A stretch of 6,529 bases of DNA from the NCBI GenBank assembly GCA_023301665.1, contig JALZUL010000086.1, positions 1 through 6,529 of the forward strand, in the 5' to 3' direction. Position 1 is the first letter of the stretch. The number at the start of each line of letters is the position of its first letter. Under the pieces are notes generated by a model. That model worked only from the letters and a program-made list of their open reading frames with translations, searched no databases and was not told the origin of the DNA. The position numbers were made by a program, and so were the translations under genes. Below are positions 1-5,540 of this stretch, piece by piece. Origin of the DNA: Ascidiaceihabitans sp. (GTDB lineage: Bacteria > Pseudomonadota > Alphaproteobacteria > Rhodobacterales > Rhodobacteraceae).

Positions 1-1440
1 GTAGGTCACTGAGGGCGAATCTAGAACGCCTTCGTAGCTATAACCTGCGATCGCGATCTCGCTGTTTAAACGTGGTGTTTGCGCAGAGAAAGCCGCGACA
101 TTCAGTGGAGCCAAAGCGTCTTTAGGGGCCAAAACTGCAACACCGTCTTCGCTGGTTGAGAGCACGGTGGCCTCGTACAACTCATCCAAAGTAATACGCG
201 AACAGCTTGCAACGGCATCGGCTGTGGTGACCACTGTGCCGCTGTCATCAACGTAAAACCCTGATCGTGAGATCGAAGGTTTGCGGATGCCAATGCCGGA
301 TATTAAATCAACAGCTTGGTCCTCATCAGATACGGCTGCTGGATCAAGAACAGCATCTAAGCGGACAAGGCTTTTGTCCATTTCGCCAACCAAACGGCGG
401 CGGCGCTCTTCATCACCCGCAGGCCACATAAGCGTGAATCCCTTTACTTGACCATTGGCCAAGCTGACACGCGTTTCGCTGATCATAGTCGCGCTTTCGC
501 CGATGAGCACAAAGCTGTCTGATGTGCGCTCGCGTGGGCCATCAAGCGGAACAATTTCGAGAGTTTGCATGATGTCATAAAGACCAAACAGTGTGTTTTG
601 GTCACCAGGTTGGCTGATCAAAAGGACACGTGCTTCCAAGTCACCCACAGATTTATACTGTGCAAAAGGCGACTCGTATTTGTCAAACGCCACCTCAAGT
701 GTAGGCATCATAATCTCGATACCCGCAGCTTCGTCGCGCACTGTTTCAAACCCAAGCCCATCCAAGATCGCGTTAAAGTTGCTCAAGAGTTCGGCGCGCT
801 GTTTTGTGGTCAAAATGCCGGTGATATCGTGATTGTTTGCTTCTTGCCATGCAGCCATCGCGTTGCGTGTGCCACGCCCAAATGAACCATCAATGGCGGC
901 GTTGTAAAAGCCCGCCCATTGTAACAAGCGCTGCAATTCGCGTTTCTGTTCCCGGTCAAGTTGGCGTTCGTTGCGTTGCGCTTGGACAGGGGTTTCGTCT
1001 GCTGGTTGGTTCACAACCTCTTCTACTTGAACTTCGACAACATCCGTAGATGGCGCAGCGATGGCCTCATTCGCGAGGCTATTTGCGCCGACGGGCCAAA
1101 ACTGCTGTCGAAAGGCTGCAGACGTCACGATGAAGGCGTCACCCGGGATGACGCGGTCGCGACGATAACTACGCAACAGGTTCTGAGCTTCAGCCCGCGT
1201 ATATGGCCCGACCGCGATGCCGTACCATCCGCCGCCAAGGGCAAACCCGTTCACATCTTCGAGGCGCTGTGTGTATTCTTGAGCGCCTAGTGTCCCGGCT
1301 CGAAGGCTTGAACGGGCTTCCAGTTGAATCCAAACGACCTCATCTTGGGATTGAGCATAAACGGGCGACGTTAAGCCCGTTATCAAAATCGCAAGTTTCA
1401 AAACTGCAGCCAATACCCGGCCTCTAACTGTGTGAATCAT
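1..1440 (-). CDS. Secreted SPOR / peptidoglycan-binding / trypsin-like (probably inactive) protein, C-terminus outside window
   Basis: The minus-strand frame is open for all 480 codons from the ATG at 1440-1438 and runs off the window edge. Residues 1-29 look like a signal peptide ending in PVYA before Gln30. Residues 37-115 resemble a SPOR domain (start VWIQLEA, centre GGGWYGIAVGPY, end FWPVG), a fold that binds septal peptidoglycan. Residues 116-160 form a Pro/Glu/Gln-rich linker. Residues 165-220 match a PG_binding_1 domain (ELQRLLQWAGFYNAAIDGSF, then GRGTRNAMAAWQ). Residues 241-355 look globular but I do not recognise them. From residue 393 a trypsin-like fold begins (GFYVDDSGTVVTTADAV); the usual catalytic His is Asp408, and the usual Asp before AVL is Gly433. 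The nucleophile Ser region is off the window. An in-frame TGA lies 21 bases upstream, so this ATG is the first possible. A TTG at codon 14 would give a tidier signal peptide (K-LAILITGL) but lacks a ribosome site. Expected role: periplasmic envelope protein. Confidence 0.85.
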   Translation of the reverse strand, partial: MIHTVRGRVLAAVLKLAILITGLTSPVYAQSQDEVVWIQLEARSSLRAGTLGAQEYTQRLEDVNGFALGGGWYGIAVGPYTRAEAQNLLRSYRRDRVIPGDAFIVTSAAFRQQFWPVGANSLANEAIAAPSTDVVEVQVEEVVNQPADETPVQAQRNERQLDREQKRELQRLLQWAGFYNAAIDGSFGRGTRNAMAAWQEANNHDITGILTTKQRAELLSNFNAILDGLGFETVRDEAAGIEIMMPTLEVAFDKYESPFAQYKSVGDLEARVLLISQPGDQNTLFGLYDIMQTLEIVPLDGPRERTSDSFVLIGESATMISETRVSLANGQVKGFTLMWPAGDEERRRRLVGEMDKSLVRLDAVLDPAAVSDEDQAVDLISGIGIRKPSISRSGFYVDDSGTVVTTADAVASCSRITLDELYEATVLSTSEDGVAVLAPKDALAPLNVAAFSAQTPRLNSEIAIAGYSYEGVLDSPSVTY

Positions 1441-1451
1441 CTTGCGAAATA

Positions 1452-1456
1452 CCTTA
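1452..1456 (-). promoter_or_regulatory. Probable Shine-Dalgarno site of the SPOR/protease-like gene
   Basis: On the minus strand TAAGG sits 11 bases before the ATG at 1440. The spacing is slightly long and the match is partial, but it is the only purine-rich site close by and it supports this ATG over the downstream TTG at 1401. Confidence 0.45.
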
Positions 1457-1650
1457 CGTCACCAAAATTTTGGCTAAATAAACAGGATTTAGGGGTAAAA
1501 GCTATAAGGTAAACCGGATAAAGCGGCATAAAAAGAAAGACAAAGACGCAATTGACCACACTTGCCTGTGAGCTTACGACGAGGCATAGGAAACTCGCAC
1601 ATCTTTGGTGCGGTTTTCAACAGCATTTTGAACCGCGATACGATACAGTC

Positions 1651-1654
1651 AGGA
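1651..1654 (+). promoter_or_regulatory. Shine-Dalgarno site of glyQ
   Basis: AGGA is followed by a seven-base spacer and the ATG at 1662. This is a standard arrangement and fixes the glyQ start, which also agrees with the conserved N-terminus (SFQEIILRLQAYW). Confidence 0.7.
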
Positions 1655-1661
1655 CACGTCC

Positions 1662-2594
1662 ATGAACCCCACAACACCCCGTTCGTTTCAGGAAATCATC
1701 CTACGCCTTCAAGCGTATTGGGCTTCAAAGGGCTGCGCCATCATGCAGCCATATGATATGGAGGTCGGGGCAGGGACATTTCACCCAGCGACCACGTTGC
1801 GCAGTTTGGGGTCAACGCCTTGGGCCGCCGCATATGTTCAACCTTCGCGCCGTCCAACCGATGGGCGTTATGGTGAGAACCCAAATCGCCTGCAGCACTA
1901 CTATCAGTATCAAGTGTTGATCAAACCAAGCCCGCCCAACCTACAAGAGCTTTACCTTGGTTCCCTTGAGGCCATTGGCGTTGATATGGAACTTCATGAC
2001 ATCCGTTTTGTTGAGGATGACTGGGAAAGCCCAACTTTGGGCGCTTGGGGCCTAGGTTGGGAAGTGTGGTGTGATGGGATGGAAGTCTCACAGTTCACCT
2101 ATTTCCAACAGGTTGGCGGGCACGATTGCACGCCGGTTTCGGGTGAGCTGACGTACGGTCTGGAACGCCTTGCGATGTATATTCTGGAATGCGACCACGT
2201 CATGGACATGCCATTCAACGATCCAGATGCACCGATCCCGTTGAAATATGGCGATGTCTTCAAGCAAACCGAAGAAGAATATGCGCGTTGGAATTTTGAC
2301 GTGGCCAATACAGATGTTCTGCTGCGCCACTTTGAAGAGGCCGAAGCAGAATGCGAAGCGATTTTAGGGCAGGCACATGATGACCCTAAGACAGGCAAAC
2401 GCATCATCATGGCGCATCCGGCCTATGATCAATGCATCAAGGCAAGTCACATCTTTAACTTGTTGGACGCACGCGGTGTGATCTCGGTGACCGAGCGCCA
2501 GGCCTACATTGGGCGTGTACGTGCATTGTCTAAGCAATGTGCGGACGCATTCGTGCAAACCAAAGCCGGCGGTTTCGTCGAGGCCGCTGAATAA
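1662..2594 (+). CDS. glyQ: Glycyl-tRNA synthetase alpha subunit
   Basis: GlyQ is the catalytic subunit of the bacterial alpha2beta2 glycyl-tRNA synthetase (EC 6.1.1.14), which activates glycine with ATP and, with GlyS, charges tRNA-Gly in the cytoplasm. The 310-residue product has the usual family length and near-invariant signatures: SFQEIILRLQAYW (8-20), EVGAGTFHPATTLRSLG (34-50), the class II motif 2 segment AAYVQPSRRPTDGRYGENPN (56-75) with Arg63/Arg64, LGAWGLGWEVW (126-136), FTYFQQVGG (145-153), the motif 3 segment TYGLERLAMY (164-173), and FNLLDARGVISVTERQ (265-280). No key residue appears missing. It is the first gene of a plus-strand operon with the small gene at 2595 and glyS. The Gly-enzyme subunit order and spacing are intact apart from that inserted gene. 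The assignment rests on direct resemblance to E. coli GlyQ as remembered. Confidence 0.98.
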   Translation: MNPTTPRSFQEIILRLQAYWASKGCAIMQPYDMEVGAGTFHPATTLRSLGSTPWAAAYVQPSRRPTDGRYGENPNRLQHYYQYQVLIKPSPPNLQELYLGSLEAIGVDMELHDIRFVEDDWESPTLGAWGLGWEVWCDGMEVSQFTYFQQVGGHDCTPVSGELTYGLERLAMYILECDHVMDMPFNDPDAPIPLKYGDVFKQTEEEYARWNFDVANTDVLLRHFEEAEAECEAILGQAHDDPKTGKRIIMAHPAYDQCIKASHIFNLLDARGVISVTERQAYIGRVRALSKQCADAFVQTKAGGFVEAAE

Positions 2595-3110
2595 ATGGGA
2601 AAGTTTCTCGCCGTGTTGTTAGTTGGAAGCGCAGTCATAGCAGGGTTTTCGATGTATTATCTGCAAGTCTATGGCTTGTATGACGAAGTGCAGACCGCTG
2701 AAGTCGAACTTGTTTCAGTTGTGGATGAACTTCCCGAAGCGATCAGCTTTGATAACTTTGAAGCCATCGACTCTGAAAGCTCACCAATCCGCTACCGCGC
2801 GTGCTTTACCACTGAAATGAGCTTGCCATTGTTGACGGAAACCTATGTGGGGCTTGAAACAGCAGTGCCACGCAACGCACCCGAGTGGTTCAGCTGCTTT
2901 GACGCGGCTGGGATCGCCGCTGAGCTTGAAGCAGGAACCGCCCTACCATTCTTGGGCGAAAAGAATGTGCGTTTCGGCGTGGACCGTATCGTTGTCATCA
3001 CAGATGACGGACGCGGTTACGTTTGGCACGACTTAAATGATTGCGGCGATAAAGCATACGACGGCACGATTGTCGGCGAAGAATGCCCAAAGCGCCCAAC
3101 TTCTGAATAA
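2595..3110 (+). CDS. Membrane-anchored DUF6446-type protein between glyQ and glyS
   Basis: The 171-residue product has a single N-terminal hydrophobic segment (residues 4-23, FLAVLLVGSAVIAGFSMYYL) preceded by one Lys, so it is probably a signal anchor leaving a periplasmic domain; cleavage is possible but no clear AXA site is seen. The soluble part contains SSPIRYRACF (62-71), MSLPLLTETY (75-84), a WFSCFDA segment (99-104) and a C-terminal DDGRGYVWHDLNDCG (137-151). This matches what I recall of the DUF6446 family, common in Rhodobacteraceae and without known function. Four cysteines (70, 101, 150, 164) all lie in the soluble part and could form two disulfides if it is exported. Its ATG directly follows the glyQ stop (TAAATG), with GAGG at 2580-2583 as a likely ribosome site inside glyQ, so translation is probably coupled. 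Codon use resembles glyQ. No role in glycylation can be read from the sequence. Confidence 0.85.
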   Translation: MGKFLAVLLVGSAVIAGFSMYYLQVYGLYDEVQTAEVELVSVVDELPEAISFDNFEAIDSESSPIRYRACFTTEMSLPLLTETYVGLETAVPRNAPEWFSCFDAAGIAAELEAGTALPFLGEKNVRFGVDRIVVITDDGRGYVWHDLNDCGDKAYDGTIVGEECPKRPTSE

Positions 3111-3123
3111 AGAGAATAAACAA

Positions 3124-5412
3124 ATGACTGATCTTCTGATTGAACTGTTCTCCGAAGAAATTCCGGCTCGCATGCAAAAACGTGCGGCTGATGACCTGAA
3201 AAAACTCGTAACCAACGGTATGGTTGAGGCTGGGTTGACCTACGCATCTGCCGCAGCCTTTAGCACGCCGCGCCGCCTAACCTTGACGATTGAGGGCATG
3301 CTTGACGCCTCTCCGACCACAGTTGAAGAGCGCAAAGGCCCCAAAGCCGATGCACCGGAAAAGGCAATCGAGGGCTTCTTGCGCGGTGCCGGTCTAACAC
3401 GTGACGACCTTGAAGAGCGCGAAACGCCAAAAGGGAACATCCTGTTTGCCAAGATCACCAAGCAGGGCCGCCCCGCTGCAGAAATCGTCGCCGAAGTGCT
3501 CGAAAAAACAATTCGCACATTCCCATGGCCCAAATCCATGCGCTGGGGGAATGGCAGCTTGAAATGGGTGCGCCCGCTTCATTCAATCCTGTGCATCACA
3601 TCCGCCGAAGATGGCGCGACGGTTGTGCCATTTGAAGTGGACGGAATTGTCTCAGGCGATCAAACCCAAGGTCACCGTTTCTTGGCACCTGATACTTTCA
3701 GTGTCAGCAGCTTTGAGGACTACACAACCAAGCTGAAGTCAGCCTTTGTTGTGCTCGACCCACAAGAACGTGCCGACGCGATCTGGCATGATGCGACCAC
3801 TCAGGCCTTTGCAAATGGTCTTGAGGTTGTCGAGGATGCAGGGCTTTTGGCCGAGGTCGCAGGCTTGGTCGAATGGCCCGTCGTTTTGATGGGTGAAATC
3901 GACGAAGATTTTTTGGGCCTACCTGCCGAAGTTTTGCAAACCTCGATGCGCGAGCATCAAAAGTTCTTCTCGGTGCGCAATGCAAAAACGGGTCGGATCG
4001 AACGATTTATCACAGTGGCCAACCGTTCAACAGCCGACAATGGTGCAACCATTTTGGCTGGGAACCAAAAGGTACTCTATGCGCGTTTGGCTGATGCCAA
4101 GTTCTTTTGGGAAAACGATTTGCGTGTGGCTAAGGCTGGAATGGGCGAATGGCTCGACGCGCTTAAGAATGTGACCTTCCACAACAAGCTTGGTACTCAA
4201 GCTGAGTTGGTTGAGCGTATGGCGACACTGGCGCGTGAATTGGCACCGGCCGTCGGCGCCGATGCTGATATGGCTGAAAAGGCTGCACGTTTGGCCAAAG
4301 CAGATCTGAGCTCTGAAATGGTCTATGAATTCCCAGAACTTCAGGGACTTATGGGGCGTTATTATGTTGAGGCCTCAGGTGAAGATACATCTGTAGCCGC
4401 TGCCGCCGAAGAGCATTACGCCCCCCTTGGCCCATCAGACGACGTGCCAACGGCGCCTGTTTCTGTGGCGGTTTCATTGGCTGAGAAGCTCGATAAATTG
4501 ACCGGCTTCTGGTCGATTGATGAAAAACCAACAGGGTCAAAAGATCCGTTTGCTTTGCGGAGGGCGGCCTTAGGTGCGGTCCGGGTTATCCTAGAAAATA
4601 ACTTAAGGATCGATTTAGTTGCTGTTATTCGAAAACATCGCGAGCAGATGCCGGATGCGGTCGATTTGGTTCGGCAATTAAACGCGAGCAAATCTACACT
4701 TGAGGAAGTTACGACTGAGTTCAATAAATTTTCGGCTCATTTCGAAGCTAACAAAAACACTCCAGAAGCCTTAATTACTAAGGGGCGGTTTGAGATTTCT
4801 TCGCCGCAACTCCAAGAGAAAGCTAAAGGTGCTGAAGGACCTTTTGCTGAGGCAGAAAGACTTCTTCCGCTCTTTGAGACCCAAAGCAAAAGTCTAATCG
4901 CCTTCATTCACGACCGCCTCAAGGTCTACCTAAAAGACCAAGGCGTCCGCCACGACATCATCGACGCCTGCATCGCCATGGAAGGTAACGACGATATCAA
5001 CCTTCTGGTCAAACGCGCGAAAGCCTTAAGCGAAACCTTGAAAACGGACGACGGTGAAAACCTGATCCAAGGGTTCAAACGGGCCAACAACATTCTGTCA
5101 CAAGCAGAAGATGCTGATGGGGTTGAATACTCTTATGGTGCGGATGTTAAATTTGCGGAAACCGATGAGGAACGCAATTTGTTTGCGGCCCTCGATGCAG
5201 GTGAAGCGAAAATCAATCCCGCAATGGAAGCGCAAGATTTCGCGACAGCCATGTCCGCAATGGCAACGTTACGTGGCCCCATCGATGCGTTCTTTGAAGC
5301 GGTACAAATCAACGCTGAAAATGCAACGGTGCGTCGCAACCGCCTCAATCTTTTGAGCCGCATTCGCACAATTTGTTCCTCGGTGGCCGACCTTACAAAG
5401 ATCGAAGGCTGA
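3124..5412 (+). CDS. glyS: Glycyl-tRNA synthetase beta subunit, with an extra internal segment
   Basis: GlyS is the tRNA-binding subunit of glycyl-tRNA synthetase and partners GlyQ. I start it at the ATG at 3124, not the in-frame ATG at 3037, because 3124 opens the conserved N-terminus (M-DLLIELFSEEIPARM), has AGAG at 3111-3114 eight bases upstream, and avoids a long overlap with the preceding gene; the spacer is then 13 bases. The product is 762 residues. Landmarks: AFSTPRRL near the N-terminus, MRWGNGSLKWVRPLHSI, the HD-like region with HNKLGT (353-358), KADLSSEMVYEFPELQGLMG (392-411), DPFALRRAALGAVR (475-488), and a DALR-type anticodon-binding C-terminus (FIHDRLKVYLKDQGVRHDII onward, from 594). 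E. coli GlyS has about 689 residues. Most of the excess lies between RIDL (495-498) and residue 594, where E. coli has only about 28 residues. That segment also has atypical codons (see the separate entry). The reading frame is unbroken and both flanks are conserved, so the gene is probably functional. Confidence 0.97.
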   Translation: MTDLLIELFSEEIPARMQKRAADDLKKLVTNGMVEAGLTYASAAAFSTPRRLTLTIEGMLDASPTTVEERKGPKADAPEKAIEGFLRGAGLTRDDLEERETPKGNILFAKITKQGRPAAEIVAEVLEKTIRTFPWPKSMRWGNGSLKWVRPLHSILCITSAEDGATVVPFEVDGIVSGDQTQGHRFLAPDTFSVSSFEDYTTKLKSAFVVLDPQERADAIWHDATTQAFANGLEVVEDAGLLAEVAGLVEWPVVLMGEIDEDFLGLPAEVLQTSMREHQKFFSVRNAKTGRIERFITVANRSTADNGATILAGNQKVLYARLADAKFFWENDLRVAKAGMGEWLDALKNVTFHNKLGTQAELVERMATLARELAPAVGADADMAEKAARLAKADLSSEMVYEFPELQGLMGRYYVEASGEDTSVAAAAEEHYAPLGPSDDVPTAPVSVAVSLAEKLDKLTGFWSIDEKPTGSKDPFALRRAALGAVRVILENNLRIDLVAVIRKHREQMPDAVDLVRQLNASKSTLEEVTTEFNKFSAHFEANKNTPEALITKGRFEISSPQLQEKAKGAEGPFAEAERLLPLFETQSKSLIAFIHDRLKVYLKDQGVRHDIIDACIAMEGNDDINLLVKRAKALSETLKTDDGENLIQGFKRANNILSQAEDADGVEYSYGADVKFAETDEERNLFAALDAGEAKINPAMEAQDFATAMSAMATLRGPIDAFFEAVQINAENATVRRNRLNLLSRIRTICSSVADLTKIEG
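4561..4893 (+). other. Atypical-codon insert segment inside glyS
   Basis: This covers GlyS codons 480-590. By eye, Leu TTA occurs at codons 483, 494, 498, 519 and 550, while I find none in codons 1-479. Arg AGG or AGA occurs at 480, 495 and 579 and I find none before. Codons ending in T or A (GTT, ATT, ACT, TCT, GGA, CGA) are also frequent. The encoded segment from about residue 499 to 590 is charged, probably mostly helical, and matches no domain I recognise. The codon shift begins within the conserved RRAALG motif, slightly before the extra segment, so a recombination event could cover both. Homologous replacement from a relative and a lineage-specific insertion under relaxed codon selection are both possible. 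Confidence 0.55.
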
Positions 5413-5436
5413 TCCAGCTTCATCTTGCCAATTAAA

Positions 5437-5503
5437 CTTCGGGGGAGCGGCCCGTAGGGACGTGGGGGCTGGCCCCCATCTTGCCCTTATGCGCTCTCCC
5501 AAG
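5437..5503. repeat. 67-base nested inverted repeat between glyS and the PPDK-like gene
   Basis: The outer stem pairs 5441-5449 with 5492-5500: nine pairs including one G-U on the plus-strand RNA. It extends by CTT (5437-5439) with AAG (5501-5503) across a one-base bulge at 5440. An AGGG/CCCT stem pairs 5456-5459 with 5484-5487. The core hairpin pairs TGGGGG (5463-5468) with CCCCCA (5473-5478) around a four-base CTGG loop. The transcript could end or be processed here, but no U-run follows, so it is not a typical intrinsic terminator. The nested, G+C-rich design beside a gene end also resembles REP/BIME-like dispersed elements. Which applies cannot be decided from one copy. Confidence 0.75.
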
Positions 5504-5506
5504 AAC

Positions 5507-5538
5507 GTTAGATTTCCTTGCTTACCTAGGAATCTAAC
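5507..5538 (+). promoter_or_regulatory. Hairpin that contains the Shine-Dalgarno site of the PPDK-like gene
   Basis: GTTAGATT (5507-5514) and CC (5516-5517) pair with GGAATCTAAC (5529-5538), giving ten pairs, one bulged T at 5515 and an 11-base loop (5518-5528). The only good ribosome site for the ATG at 5541 is AGGA at 5528-5531, nine bases upstream. Three of its four bases lie in the 3' arm. If this forms in the mRNA, translation initiation would be reduced until the helix opens. The pairing is seen directly; the regulatory role is inference. Confidence 0.6.
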
Positions 5539-5540
5539 CT

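Larger units (their letters stand above)
1441..1661. promoter_or_regulatory. Divergent intergenic region with promoters for the gly operon and the minus-strand gene
   Basis: These 221 bases separate two divergently transcribed genes, so they should hold promoters for both. The half nearest the minus-strand gene (about 1441-1550) is visibly A+T-rich. For the plus strand, TTGACC at 1552-1557 matches a sigma-70 -35 box at five of six positions, but the hexamer 17 bases later (TACGAC, 1575-1580) is a poor -10. A second weak candidate is TTCAAC (1616-1621) with TACGAT (1639-1644). No convincing minus-strand pair was found. I see no gene, T-box, Gly-rich leader peptide or strong hairpin here. The promoter assignment is inference from gene orientation. 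Confidence 0.5.

Noticed and set aside
565..1427. Several plus-strand open frames opposite the SPOR/protease-like gene
   Set aside because: They are antisense shadows of a 480-codon open frame with recognisable domains; their translations show no family resemblance and no consistent ribosome sites.
1441..1661. Possible T-box or glycine-responsive leader upstream of glyQ
   Set aside because: No T-box sequence, specifier-loop structure or Gly-rich leader peptide was seen; T-boxes are also mainly a feature of Gram-positive bacteria.
3037..3123. Upstream in-frame ATG that would lengthen GlyS by 29 residues
   Set aside because: It overlaps the end of the preceding gene by 74 bases, and its translation lies before the conserved GlyS N-terminus; the ATG at 3124 has a ribosome site and matches the family start.
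5421..5485. Nine-base direct repeat CATCTTGCC at 5421-5429 and 5477-5485, suggestive of a target-site duplication
   Set aside because: The second copy lies inside the inverted repeat and not at its edge, and nine bases over such a short distance can occur by chance.
5463..5490. Intrinsic terminator of glyS formed by the TGGGGG/CCCCCA hairpin
   Set aside because: The stem is strong, but the following bases are mixed (TCTTGCCCTT) without a U-run, so I list it as a structured repeat and not as a terminator.
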